Shown: in pieces, positions 53,181 to 62,034 of the stretch
Numbering within the stretch: the stretch's first letter is position 1
Layout of the letters: each line of letters opens with the position of its first letter
NCBI RefSeq assembly: GCF_042140245.1
Contig: NZ_CP159483.1
Coordinates: 3,720,001-3,784,000 of the forward strand
DNA length: 64,000 bases
Reading direction: 5' to 3'
From: MH13 sp042140245
GTDB lineage: Bacteria > Pseudomonadota > Alphaproteobacteria > Rhizobiales > MH13
The notes under the pieces: generated by a model
What the model saw: only the letters and a program-made list of their open reading frames with translations
What the model was told of the DNA's origin: nothing
The model's database searches: none
Translations under genes and position numbers: made by a program

Positions 53181-54282
53181 GATTATCATCAAGAACCTGC
53201 GCAAAGAGTTCGGCGATTTCACTGCGGTGCAGTCCTCCTCCTTCAAGATCGAGGATGGCGAGTTCTTCATGCTGCTTGGGCCATCAGGCTGCGGCAAGAC
53301 AACCACGTTGCGCATGATTGCCGGTCTGGAATTGCCAACCTCTGGCGAGATCTACATCGATGGCGAAGAGGTCAGCCAAAAGCCTGCCAGCCAACGCGAC
53401 ATTGCCATGGTGTTCCAGATGTTCGCGCTCTACCCGCACATGAATGTGCGCAAGAACATCTCTTACCCGCTTGTTTCGCAAGGCATGCCTGGCGCTCAGG
53501 TGAAGGAGAAAGTGGCCGAAGTCGCAAAAATCCTTGGCATTGAAGATATTCTCAATCGATCCGTTGGCGGTCTCTCAGGGGGTGACCGTCAGCGCGTTGC
53601 TCTTGGCCGTGCCATCGTGCGCGATCCCAAAGCGTTCATGATGGATGAGCCTCTTGGGGCGCTGGATGCTGAATTCCGCGAACATATGGCCGAAGAGCTA
53701 CGCGCCCTACACGACCGCATGGGCGCAACGACGGTCTATGTAACCCATGATCAGCTGGAAGCCATGCAGATGGGCGACAAGATCGTCGTCATGAACCATG
53801 GTGTGATTGAGCAATTTGGCACACCACAGGATATCTACGACAAACCGGCCACCATGTTTGTCGCCAACTTTATCGGCTCACCGCCGATGAACTTCTTAAA
53901 AGGTCATGGCACCCTGGATGTCGGCGCGACGGCGGTGAACCTGCGTCATCATTCCATACTCATTCCGGAGATGCGTGAGCCTTTTGATGGCGACATCACC
54001 GTGGGCGTGCGGCCAGAGCATGTGCGTCTGTCGGACGAGGGGTCTTATCGCGGGGAAATCCTCGCCACTGAGTATTTGGGCACCACGCAGATTGTAACCC
54101 TTGCGACAGACGCAGGTGAGCTGAAGGCGCGTATCGGCTCAGAGCGCCGCGCGAACGTTGGCGATACTGTGGGCCTTGCCTTCAACGCCTCCACGCTGAC
54201 GCTGTTCAACAGCCAAACCGGCAACGCCCTGCGCTCCAATCTCAACATTGGCGTTCTCGGCATGGGAGGTGCTCATGGCTGA
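53173..54282 (+). CDS. Sugar/polyol ABC transporter ATP-binding protein 1 (UgpC/MalK type)
   Basis: A 369-residue ATPase starting at ATG 53173, overlapping the DUF1801 stop. Walker A is GPSGCGKTTTLRM, the Q-loop MVFQMFALYPHM, signature LSGGDRQRVALGRA, Walker B FMMDEPLGALD, H-loop VTHDQLEAMQM. The C-terminal MalK-like regulatory domain has VGVRPEHVRL. Its GGGAGG serves the next ATPase, which overlaps it. Two distinct ATPases in one operon imply a heterodimeric motor, as in some glycerol and polyol importers. Confidence 0.93.
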   Translation: MAEIIIKNLRKEFGDFTAVQSSSFKIEDGEFFMLLGPSGCGKTTTLRMIAGLELPTSGEIYIDGEEVSQKPASQRDIAMVFQMFALYPHMNVRKNISYPLVSQGMPGAQVKEKVAEVAKILGIEDILNRSVGGLSGGDRQRVALGRAIVRDPKAFMMDEPLGALDAEFREHMAEELRALHDRMGATTVYVTHDQLEAMQMGDKIVVMNHGVIEQFGTPQDIYDKPATMFVANFIGSPPMNFLKGHGTLDVGATAVNLRHHSILIPEMREPFDGDITVGVRPEHVRLSDEGSYRGEILATEYLGTTQIVTLATDAGELKARIGSERRANVGDTVGLAFNASTLTLFNSQTGNALRSNLNIGVLGMGGAHG

Positions 54283-55282
54283 GGTATCGCTCTCAGGCAT
54301 CAGCAAAGCGTTCGGATCGACGCAAGCTGTTCATGACATCACCATGGATATTCCTGATGGGGCCTTTGTGGTGCTGCTCGGCCCAACCGGTGCTGGCAAA
54401 ACCACCACGCTGCGGCTGATTTCTGGCCTTGAAAAACCTGATGCTGGCGACATCCGCATCGGTGGTCATTCGGTCACCGGTCTCACCCCAGCGCAGCGCG
54501 ATGTGGCTATGGTGTTCCAGCAATACTCGCTCTATCCGCACATGACGGTGCGGGACAATCTGGCTTTTCCGTTGCGCTCGCCCATCCTCAGAACGCCGGA
54601 AGATCAGATTGCCAAGAAAGTGCAGGAGGTGGCCGAGGTGCTGCAGATCCCGCACAAGTTGGACAACAAGGCGACAGAGCTTTCCGGTGGTGAAATGCAG
54701 CGCGTGTCCATTGGCCGGGCACTGGTTCGCGATCCATCCATCTATCTGATGGACGAGCCGCTGTCGTCGCTTGATGCCAAGCTGCGGACCGACCTGCGGG
54801 TGGAGTTGAAACGTATTCAAGCCAACCTGGGCGCAACGTTGCTCTATGTGACTCATGACCAGATCGAAGCCATGACTATGGCCACCCATGTGGGCGTTCT
54901 GGATGAAGGCAAGCTGGTGCAATTTGGCTCGCCACGCGAGATCTATGAGAACCCAGTCAGCCACTATGTCGCCGGTCGCTTAGGTCTGCCACGCATCAAC
55001 CTCTTGCCGGCCGATTTGTTTGCTGGAGCGCCCGATGGTGCGGCCACCATCGGCATGCGCCCAGAGCACATCCAACAAGGTGCCGAAGGCGCTTTTGGTA
55101 AACCAGCCAAAGTGGTTCGCGTTGAGCATCTGGGTGACCAAACGCGGCTGCACCTCTCCTTGGAAGGCCATGACATCATTACCCTCACCGATGTGCACAC
55201 CTCGCTGGAGACCGGCGACACGCTGGCCATTCAACCACGCAAACCACTCTATTTTGCCGCTGATGGCGCTCGCTTAGCCTGA
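54275..55282 (+). CDS. Sugar/polyol ABC transporter ATP-binding protein 2
   Basis: A 335-residue MalK-type ATPase that overlaps the previous one by eight bases, with GGGAGG at 54264-54269. Walker A is GPTGAGKTTTLRL, Q-loop MVFQQYSLYPHM, signature LSGGEMQRVSIGRA, Walker B YLMDEPLSSLD and H-loop VTHDQIEAMTM. The TOBE-like C-terminal domain contains IGMRPEHIQ. It is shorter than ATPase 1 and diverges from it, so the pair is not a recent duplication. Confidence 0.93.
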   Translation: MAEVSLSGISKAFGSTQAVHDITMDIPDGAFVVLLGPTGAGKTTTLRLISGLEKPDAGDIRIGGHSVTGLTPAQRDVAMVFQQYSLYPHMTVRDNLAFPLRSPILRTPEDQIAKKVQEVAEVLQIPHKLDNKATELSGGEMQRVSIGRALVRDPSIYLMDEPLSSLDAKLRTDLRVELKRIQANLGATLLYVTHDQIEAMTMATHVGVLDEGKLVQFGSPREIYENPVSHYVAGRLGLPRINLLPADLFAGAPDGAATIGMRPEHIQQGAEGAFGKPAKVVRVEHLGDQTRLHLSLEGHDIITLTDVHTSLETGDTLAIQPRKPLYFAADGARLA

Positions 55283-55293
55283 GGACACCGATC

Positions 55294-56922
55294 ATGAAAC
55301 AGTTCATCAACACCAAAGAGACGTTGGTCACCGAAGCCATTGATGGGCTTCTGCGTACGGCTGATGGCAAGCTGGCGCGGCTGGATGGCTATCCACACAT
55401 CAAAGTGGTCGTGCGCACGGACTGGGACAGGTCCAAGGTGGCTTTAGTCTCAGGCGGTGGCTCTGGCCATGAGCCCAGCCATGCTGGCTTTGTCGGCCAA
55501 GGCATGCTGACGGCGGCAGTGTGCGGTGACATTTTCGCCTCGCCATCGGTTGATGCGGTGTTGGCTGGAATTTTGGCTGTGACCGGCCCAGCGGGCTGTC
55601 TGTTGATCGTGAAAAACTACACCGGTGACCGGCTGAATTTTGGCCTAGCCGCCGAGCGGGCACGTGCCCTGGGACACCGGGTCTCGATGGTTGTTGTTGA
55701 TGATGATGTGGCCCTGCCCGATCTACCCCAGGCGCGCGGCGTGGCTGGCACTTTGTTCGTCCACAAAATCGCTGGGGCCTTGGCCGATCAAGGCGCTGAT
55801 CTTGAGACGGTGACCAAAGCTGCTCACGGCGTGATTTCCAAAGTGGTGTCGATTGGCATGTCACTGGACACCTGCACCATTCCAGGCTCGCCGAAAGAGG
55901 CGCGGATCGAGTTCGGCAAAGCTGAACTTGGCCTCGGCATCCATGGCGAAGCTGGTATCGAGCAGGTTGACTATTCCGGCGCGCAAGAAGCGATGGCCAT
56001 GGTGGTGGACAAACTTGCGCCGAACATCGGCGATGGACCGCATGTGGCACTGCTTAACAATTTGGGCGGCGCGACACCGCTTGAAATGTCGGTCCTGGCC
56101 GAAGAGCTGGCCCGCTCTTCTATCGGCGAGCAAATCACTTGGATGGTAGGCCCAGCACCGCTGATGACATCACTGGACATGCAGGGCTTTTCGGTGTCCT
56201 TGCTGCCTATGACGCAGGGTGATCAGGCAGCTTTGTTGGCACCTGTTGCGCCGCATGCATGGCCAGGCTGCCTGCCTGTGGCAGCTGAGGCTGTGCTTCC
56301 GTTACCTGACGGTTTGACTCCTATTCAGCCAACCCCCTCCGCCCACGCACGGACAGAGGATTTCCTGACCCGCTGTTGCACCATTCTGATTAGCGCCGAG
56401 GATGACCTCAATGCGCTGGATGCCAAGTCGGGCGATGGCGACACTGGCTCGACACTGGCAACAGCGTCGCGCGCCCTGATCGATGCCATGCCGCGCCTGC
56501 CTCTGGCAGATACCACGCAGCTTTACCGCGCCATTGGCCAAGAGCTCAGCCAAACCATGGGCGGGTCATCGGGCGTGTTACTGGCTATCTTTTTCGCTGC
56601 AGCCGGCGATGCCTCGGCCAATGGCACCAACACGATGGACGCGCTGAAAGCAGGGCTTGATCGTATCTCCCAGGTCGGAGGTGCAGGCGTTGGGGACCGC
56701 ACCATGATCGACGCGCTGCAACCGGCCCTGGAAGCTTTACCGCAAGGTCTGGGAGCTGCGGCGGTCGCTGCGCGTGCTGGCGCTGATGGTACGGCGAGGA
56801 TCACCAAAGCTAAGGCTGGTCGTGCCACCTATATCTCTGAGGAAAAACTCGCTGGTCACAATGATCCAGGTGCCGAGGCTGTCGCTCGTCTGCTAGAACA
56901 GATTGCAGCAACAGCGGAGTGA
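55294..56922 (+). CDS. Fused dihydroxyacetone-kinase-type sugar kinase (DhaK-DhaL)
   Basis: A 542-residue ATP-dependent kinase. The N-terminal DhaK domain (to about residue 325) shows VALVSGGGSGHEPSHAGFVGQGML, and the covalent substrate-binding histidine in GLGIHGEAGIEQ. The C-terminal DhaL ATP domain (from about 350) has LDAKSGDGDTGSTLATASRAL with the Mg-binding Asp residues and QTMGGSSGVLLAIFF. Relatives phosphorylate dihydroxyacetone, glyceraldehyde or erythrulose. It sits between the ABC ATPases and xylulokinase, so it probably handles a ketotriose or ketotetrose from the imported polyol. Start ATG 55294. Confidence 0.9.
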   Translation: MKQFINTKETLVTEAIDGLLRTADGKLARLDGYPHIKVVVRTDWDRSKVALVSGGGSGHEPSHAGFVGQGMLTAAVCGDIFASPSVDAVLAGILAVTGPAGCLLIVKNYTGDRLNFGLAAERARALGHRVSMVVVDDDVALPDLPQARGVAGTLFVHKIAGALADQGADLETVTKAAHGVISKVVSIGMSLDTCTIPGSPKEARIEFGKAELGLGIHGEAGIEQVDYSGAQEAMAMVVDKLAPNIGDGPHVALLNNLGGATPLEMSVLAEELARSSIGEQITWMVGPAPLMTSLDMQGFSVSLLPMTQGDQAALLAPVAPHAWPGCLPVAAEAVLPLPDGLTPIQPTPSAHARTEDFLTRCCTILISAEDDLNALDAKSGDGDTGSTLATASRALIDAMPRLPLADTTQLYRAIGQELSQTMGGSSGVLLAIFFAAAGDASANGTNTMDALKAGLDRISQVGGAGVGDRTMIDALQPALEALPQGLGAAAVAARAGADGTARITKAKAGRATYISEEKLAGHNDPGAEAVARLLEQIAATAE

Positions 56923-56932
56923 CGAAAACCTC

Positions 56933-58372
56933 ATGTATCTTGGACTGGACCTTGGAACCTCAGGCCTAAAGGCCGTTGTCATTGATGATGAACAGGCGCT
57001 TGTCGCCTCTGCCAAAGCTGATCTGGAGGTTTCACGCCCGCATCCGGGCTGGTCAGAGCAAGACCCAATGAGCTGGATTTCTGCCTGTGAAGCGGTGCTC
57101 GCCGAGCTTCAGGGCTCACTGGATATGGCTGCCATTCGCGGCATTGGGCTTTCTGGTCAGATGCATGGCGCAACTGCCTTGGATGCGGCGGACGAGGTTC
57201 TTTGGCCCAGCATTCTTTGGAACGACACGCGCTCGGCTGAAGAAGCTGCCGCGATGGATGCTGACCCTGATTTCCGCTCGCTTTCCGGCAACATTGTCTT
57301 TCCAGGCTTCACAGCGCCTAAGGTGGACTGGCTGCGTCGGCATCATCCCAACATCTTTGAGAAAATTGCCAAAGTTCTGCTGCCGAAAGACTATCTGCGG
57401 CTTTGGCTGACGGGGACCTATGCCTCCGACATGTCGGACGCCGCTGGTACAAGCTGGCTGGATACCGGTGCCCGCGACTGGTCAAACACGTTGCTAGCCA
57501 AATGCCACCTCACCCGCGACCAGATGCCAATGCTGGTTGAAGGATCAGCGGTGTCCGGAGACTTGCGCGAGGATCTGGTTCAGCGTTTTGGTTTTTCTAA
57601 AGGGGTAGTCGTTGCCGGTGGCGGAGGCGACAACGCCGCGTCTGCAATTGGTGTGGGTGTGGTAAAAGCCGGTGAAGCCTTCGTCTCACTGGGCACGTCG
57701 GGCGTGCTCTTCGCTGCCAATGACAGCTACCGACCGGATGCTGACACGGCAGTGCACACATTCTGCCACGCGGTACCAGGCACGTGGCACCAGATGGGCG
57801 TGATCCTGGCGGCCACCGACGCGCTGGCCTGGTATGCTGGGCTCGTCGACGATGATCCAGCCAGCCTGACTGGGGCTCTGGGCGATCTTGAAGCGCCAGG
57901 CAAAGCGCTCTTCCTGCCTTACCTTGGCGGGGAACGCACGCCACTCAACGATGCTGCCATCCGCGGTGCGTTTCTTGGCCTGGAGCATGCCACGGACAGA
58001 CACGCTGCCACGCGCGCAGTGCTTGAAGGTGTAACGTTTGCCCTGAAGGACTGCCAGCAAGCACTGGCGGCGACGGGCACCACGCTGGACAGTGTGATTG
58101 CAGTGGGCGGTGGCAGCGCATCGGACTACTGGCTTGCTGCGATCGCCACGGCCCTCGGTGTGCGCATTGATGTGCCAGTTGCCGGTGACCTGGGCGGTGC
58201 GTTCGGCGCAGCACGCCTCGGCCTTATGGCAGCGACGGGCGCGGGCGCTGAGATTGCAACGCAGCCCACCATGGCCCGATCCGTTGAGCCAAATGCTGCC
58301 CTCGCCAGTGCCTTTGAGGATGGATATGGGCGCTACGTTGCTGCACGCGACGCGATAGGAGGGCTCGCTTAG
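56933..58372 (+). CDS. xylB: Xylulokinase (FGGY family)
   Basis: A 479-residue FGGY kinase starting at ATG 56933. It shows YLGLDLGTSGLKAVVID (phosphate 1), the xylulokinase-type GLSGQMHGATALD, NDTRSAEEAAAM, ASDMSDAAGTSWLD, VAGGGGDNAASAIGVG, SLGTSGVLFAA and IAVGGGSASDYWLAAIA (adenosine site). The GQMHG motif and DAAGT favour D-xylulose; other ketoses cannot be excluded. Last gene of the operon; the product xylulose-5-phosphate feeds the pentose phosphate pathway. Confidence 0.88.
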   Translation: MYLGLDLGTSGLKAVVIDDEQALVASAKADLEVSRPHPGWSEQDPMSWISACEAVLAELQGSLDMAAIRGIGLSGQMHGATALDAADEVLWPSILWNDTRSAEEAAAMDADPDFRSLSGNIVFPGFTAPKVDWLRRHHPNIFEKIAKVLLPKDYLRLWLTGTYASDMSDAAGTSWLDTGARDWSNTLLAKCHLTRDQMPMLVEGSAVSGDLREDLVQRFGFSKGVVVAGGGGDNAASAIGVGVVKAGEAFVSLGTSGVLFAANDSYRPDADTAVHTFCHAVPGTWHQMGVILAATDALAWYAGLVDDDPASLTGALGDLEAPGKALFLPYLGGERTPLNDAAIRGAFLGLEHATDRHAATRAVLEGVTFALKDCQQALAATGTTLDSVIAVGGGSASDYWLAAIATALGVRIDVPVAGDLGGAFGAARLGLMAATGAGAEIATQPTMARSVEPNAALASAFEDGYGRYVAARDAIGGLA

Positions 58373-58419
58373 GCGCGTTCTTTTAGAGTCTGCGCTTGGT
58401 ATCAGGTGTCTTCACAACA

Positions 58420-58453
58420 GGTGGCGCAGCCTTTGATGCGACGCCGCGCCACC
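58420..58453. terminator. Hairpin between xylB and the micro-lipoprotein gene
   Basis: GGTGGCGC (58420-58427) and GCGCCACC (58446-58453) are perfect 8-bp arms, between convergent gene ends. No T-run follows, so its strength as a terminator is uncertain. Confidence 0.5.
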
Positions 58454-58464
58454 CAGAGAGTTGG

Positions 58465-58542
58465 TTAGGTCATGCCGCCAACACAGCCCATCAGCAGGAC
58501 AGACAGGGATGTGAGAACAAGGAATGTGCGCACTTTAAGCAT
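58465..58542 (-). CDS. 25-residue lipoprotein (entericidin-like in design)
   Basis: A reading frame of 25 codons plus TAA, starting at ATG 58542 with AAGGAG 7 nt upstream. The start MLKVRTFLVLTSLSVLLMGC is a complete lipoprotein signal with lipobox LMGC; after processing only about six residues (CVGGMT) would remain. The strong ribosome site and the intact lipobox argue for a real gene. Entericidin-type peptides have the same design but are longer (about 40 residues). It follows the Omp25-like gene in the same direction, 24 bp downstream. Confidence 0.6.
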   Translation of the reverse strand: MLKVRTFLVLTSLSVLLMGCVGGMT

Positions 58543-58566
58543 GGTAAGTCTCCTTAGGTTAGGCGG

Positions 58567-59193
58567 TTAGAAACGGTAAGACACGCCAACGCGGCCAACA
58601 TGGTTGTTCGAACCACCAACAATGGGTCCGCCGGTGATGGTGAAGGTTTCTTCGGGAACATCGACGAACAGATACTCAATCCGCCCGGTCCAATTGCCGG
58701 TGATGTATCCCTCCAGACCGGCGCCCACCGTGAAGCCGACAACCGTGTCGGAGTTGGAAGCGGTGCCAAGCCCCACTTCAACATCAGTCATCGCAACACC
58801 GGCCGTGGCGTAGGCGAAATAGCGATCCCATGTATAGCCTGCGCGCACACGCAACGTGCCCATCCATTGCTCTTCGAAAGAGGCAGTGCCGGTGCGCGCA
58901 TCGATGTCGAGGTAGGAGATATCGCCTTCGATACCCGCCGCCCAATTCGGACTGAGCTGGTGCGTGTAGCCGATGACTGCACCACCTGTGAAACCACCGC
59001 CTTCATCCAGTGGACCAATGTTGGTTGGTGCGTTGTTTTGGAATTGACCGCCGGCAAGGCCAGCAACGATGCCGATGTGAAAGCCGGTCCAATTGTAGGC
59101 CATCGGTGTGGGTGAGAACGAATACGCATCTGCTGCTTGAGCAGACGCCACGCTGGCTGCAAAGCACGCCGCCGCGAGCATTGAACGTCGCAT
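58567..59193 (-). CDS. Omp25/Omp31-family outer-membrane beta-barrel protein
   Basis: A 208-residue protein starting at ATG 59193 with AAAGG upstream. The signal peptide ends at AQA. The mature part is an eight-stranded barrel: YNWTGFHIGIVAGLAGGQF, GGFTGGAVIGYTHQLSPNWAAGIEGDISYLD, RVRAGYTWDRYFAYATAGVAMTDVEV and the terminal RVGVSYRF with C-terminal Phe for BAM recognition. This family is characteristic of the rhizobial order. It is transcribed with the micro-lipoprotein. Expressed at the outer membrane for envelope stability. Confidence 0.88.
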   Translation of the reverse strand: MRRSMLAAACFAASVASAQAADAYSFSPTPMAYNWTGFHIGIVAGLAGGQFQNNAPTNIGPLDEGGGFTGGAVIGYTHQLSPNWAAGIEGDISYLDIDARTGTASFEEQWMGTLRVRAGYTWDRYFAYATAGVAMTDVEVGLGTASNSDTVVGFTVGAGLEGYITGNWTGRIEYLFVDVPEETFTITGGPIVGGSNNHVGRVGVSYRF

Positions 59194-59359
59194 GACTGAG
59201 CCTTTCTATCTGTGCGATCTGATGGCTCAAGCGTAGGAGCCAGCGCGCGCCAGAGACAAGGCATGAAACCCCGAAGCGCCTGGCTACGGGGGTTTGCGAG
59301 CACTTTCCGCCTGTCTGTTGCAGGCGCATCCCACACAAAATTGTGGTGATCATTGAAAG

Positions 59360-59400
59360 TGTGGCCACCCTTGGTTTGTCAGAAACCAAAGGTGGCCACA
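59360..59400 (-). terminator. Long stem-loop after the MCP-PilZ gene
   Basis: TGTGGCCACCCTTGGTTT (59360-59377) pairs with AAACCAAAGGTGGCCACA (59383-59400) over 18 positions with one mismatch, around a 5-nt loop. It lies 32 bp beyond the end of the receptor gene, and probably terminates its transcript. No long T-run follows. Confidence 0.6.
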
Positions 59401-59432
59401 GCGCTCACATCATGAACGGTGAGGTCGATTTG

Positions 59433-61802
59433 CTAGGCAGCTTTTGATTCTTCAGCGCCGCCATCGTCTTTCAAGCCTTGCCCGATCAGATAGGTGGGAT
59501 CGTCAATCGCTTCATCAAACTCCAAGCCGATCCCATCATCGCTGTTCCGCCGCACCGTGCCTATGAGCGTGCGACCATCAGCCATTTCAACGCTGACCTT
59601 TTGGCCAACCTCCATACCTTCCACCGGTGCGACCCTGGCGCCTGTCTTGCTGGCATCAACCAGTTGAGTTCTCCGCCGACGGCCAGCATCACAGATGATG
59701 ACAATCTCAGACATCTTCACGCGCAGAGCGCCGCGACGCTCTTCAACATCCTTGGAGACTTCCGTCAGAAAGCCTTCCACTTGCGTCATTAGGTCTTTGG
59801 AGTGCTCGGTAAGAATATCGGCCGTTTGGTTGACTGTATTGGCCTCAGCAGCGGTTTCATCGATGGCTTTGCTCACTGAAGCCACTTTGTCAGCAGCAGT
59901 CTCCGTTCCGTCCGACGCTGCGCCAATAGAGTTGGCGATTTCTCGGGTTGCAGCCTCTTGCTCCTCAACCGCTCCAGCAATAGCCGTGGTCAGCTGCCGG
60001 ATCTCATCGACAGAGTCCGTGATCGCCTGGATCGATTCCACGGTCCCTGTCGTCGATGTCTGAATGCCTGCAATCTGCAGCCCGATCTCCTCGGTGGCTT
60101 TGGCGGTCTGCGTCGCCAGCTCTTTCACCTCAGAAGCAACAACTGCAAAGCCCTTGCCAGCCTCACCGGCTCGTGCCGCTTCAATGGTTGCATTGAGCGC
60201 CAACAGGTTGGTCTGTTCGGCGATGTCGCTGATCAGTCCGATCACCGTACCAATGCGATCAGCCGATTGCGACAAGTGGCCGACATCCTCATTGGTGGTA
60301 GATGCACGCTGAGCAGCGGCATCCATGAGTGTGCTCACCCGGTCTGTCTGGGTAGCAATCTCACGAATGGATGCGGTGAGTTCTTCTGTCGCTGCGGCGA
60401 CGGTTTGAACGTTTGATGACGCGCCGTTGGAAGCAGCATGAGCAGTCTGCGCCTCGTCTGAAGCGTTGCCTGCCACGCCCATCAAGCGAGCGGCCAGCTC
60501 GCGCATCTCCCCAGTTTGCTCAGCAACCTGCTCGGTTGAGCTGGCAATGTTTTCTCGGAATCCTTCAACGATCGTTTCGACATGTTCCTGCCTGCGCAGC
60601 TGTTGCTCGCGGTCGTTTTGGGCCTTCTGTTCAAGGTGCTGTCGATCGAGGCCATTCTCTCGGAACACCTCAACTGCTTTGGCCATCTCGCCGATCTCAT
60701 CAGATCGCCAAGCGCCTTCAACAACAGTCTCAAAATTGTTGGCTGCGATCGAACGCATCGTGGCCGCCAGTTTGCGAATGGGAGGCGCTATGGACTTGGC
60801 CACATAGTAGGACACAAGCGATGTGAAGATAATGAGCGCAAGCAGAATGCCTGCCACGGCCCAAAACTCCCGCTGGGCGGCGGCGACGTTGGCGGCGGCA
60901 GCCTCGCCAAGATGTATGGCAATACGGTCTTCAACTTGCTTAAGAGCATCGATTCGGCGCGTGCTCACCTCAAACCATTGTGGACCGGTCACGCCCGATA
61001 TGTCTGTTCCAAAGGGCTCACCAGCGGCCAACGCGCGCAGGGCTTCCACGTCGGCTCCCACTGGGCCTGCCATCTGTTCATCGAAAAAAGCGATATCATC
61101 GGGGTGGCCATTGAAGTGGAAGACATCGAAGTAGACTTCCTGCATGGCACCCAGGCGCATGAAGTTGTCGTACACCGTTTGAGAGAACGTGCCGGTGCCA
61201 AAACCTGCCGTGCCCATGGCGCGCTCAACGCCCGCACGCTCCTTGCCTTCCAAGAGCCCGATGTAAGCGAGCACTGGGCGCAGCATCGCAGCATCATCGA
61301 TCACGGTTGCCATACTGGACACGACGCCCAACAGGTCGCGTATGACGGGCGTATAGTACCCTGCCATCTCTCCAACTGTACTTTCGAGCGCATCAATACT
61401 GGCACGGCGTGCGCGCAAATCTGCCAGTGCTGTCAGAGCGCTTTGCACAGGTTCATCAATCACATGGATTTTGGCCTCGGAGTCGATCTGCGCCAACGCC
61501 GCTTGGAATGCGGCCAACTCGCGGTCGGTCAATGCGCGTTGCGCCTCAATCGTGTCGGCGAATGCTTGACCGCCCGATCCGATGAACCCCGCCGACATCC
61601 CACGCTCTTTTTGAAGCTCATGCATCAAGTGGGAAACGGTTGGGGCAAGTTCAGCAACACCCAGAACTGATGTCGAAGACACAATGTACTTGCGCTCATT
61701 GATCAGCTTTGAAGCACCCAAACCGATCAACGCGACAAGTGGGATCATACACAAAATGAGAATACGTGTATAAATGTTGACGTTAAGCATCATGCGAGCC
61801 AT
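59433..61802 (-). CDS. Methyl-accepting chemotaxis protein with NIT-type sensor and C-terminal PilZ domain
   Basis: A 789-residue receptor, with AAGGGGAAG upstream of ATG 61802. Domains in order: TM1 (about 10-30), a helical sensor domain of the nitrate/nitrite-sensing (NIT) type (about 50-300, ELQKERGMSAGFIGS is the hallmark), TM2 (about 312-332), HAMP (333-385), MCP signalling domain (about 430-680, with DIAEQTNLLALNATIEAARAGEAGKGFAVVASEVKELA around the tip), and a PilZ-like domain (about 690-775) whose DASKTGARV matches the D/NxSxxG cyclic di-GMP motif; the RxxxR motif is represented by RRRRTQ. It links a chemical sensor to c-di-GMP. No che genes are adjacent. Confidence 0.88.
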   Translation of the reverse strand: MARMMLNVNIYTRILILCMIPLVALIGLGASKLINERKYIVSSTSVLGVAELAPTVSHLMHELQKERGMSAGFIGSGGQAFADTIEAQRALTDRELAAFQAALAQIDSEAKIHVIDEPVQSALTALADLRARRASIDALESTVGEMAGYYTPVIRDLLGVVSSMATVIDDAAMLRPVLAYIGLLEGKERAGVERAMGTAGFGTGTFSQTVYDNFMRLGAMQEVYFDVFHFNGHPDDIAFFDEQMAGPVGADVEALRALAAGEPFGTDISGVTGPQWFEVSTRRIDALKQVEDRIAIHLGEAAAANVAAAQREFWAVAGILLALIIFTSLVSYYVAKSIAPPIRKLAATMRSIAANNFETVVEGAWRSDEIGEMAKAVEVFRENGLDRQHLEQKAQNDREQQLRRQEHVETIVEGFRENIASSTEQVAEQTGEMRELAARLMGVAGNASDEAQTAHAASNGASSNVQTVAAATEELTASIREIATQTDRVSTLMDAAAQRASTTNEDVGHLSQSADRIGTVIGLISDIAEQTNLLALNATIEAARAGEAGKGFAVVASEVKELATQTAKATEEIGLQIAGIQTSTTGTVESIQAITDSVDEIRQLTTAIAGAVEEQEAATREIANSIGAASDGTETAADKVASVSKAIDETAAEANTVNQTADILTEHSKDLMTQVEGFLTEVSKDVEERRGALRVKMSEIVIICDAGRRRRTQLVDASKTGARVAPVEGMEVGQKVSVEMADGRTLIGTVRRNSDDGIGLEFDEAIDDPTYLIGQGLKDDGGAEESKAA

Positions 61803-61976
61803 GGCATCTTCCCCTTACGTGAGAAGTTACCTTTTGCCCAACATTCTTAATACAATCCTAGTAACCACAATACGTTACTCAATTTTGACAATAAAAACGG
61901 TTTCATTTTTTCCGTTTTCAATATTACAAATCAATACTTATGCTTATGACGTAACGTTAATTACATAACGCAAAAA
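61803..61976. promoter_or_regulatory. AT-rich promoter region of the MCP-PilZ gene
   Basis: This stretch between the receptor and the CO-dehydrogenase terminator is strikingly AT-rich for the window, with A/T runs near 61900-61920 and GTAACGTTAATTAC-like symmetric sequence near 61950-61970. It shows no gene. A regulated promoter for the receptor is the likely content. Confidence 0.5.
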
Positions 61977-62009
61977 TAAGCCGGCGCAAATTTACACTGC
62001 GCCGGCTTA
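61977..62009 (-). terminator. Rho-independent terminator of the cox-like operon
   Basis: TAAGCCGGCGCA (61977-61988) and TGCGCCGGCTTA (61998-62009) form a perfect 12-bp stem with a 9-nt loop. On the minus strand the stem is followed by TTTTTG, a proper T-run. It lies 26 bp beyond the stop of the FAD-subunit gene. Confidence 0.88.
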
Positions 62010-62034
62010 CTTATTGTAACGAAGATAATGGCAA

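Noticed and set aside
60582..61670. A 362-codon plus-strand frame inside the MCP-PilZ gene
   Set aside because: Entirely antisense to a receptor with continuous domain structure; no motifs or ribosome site.
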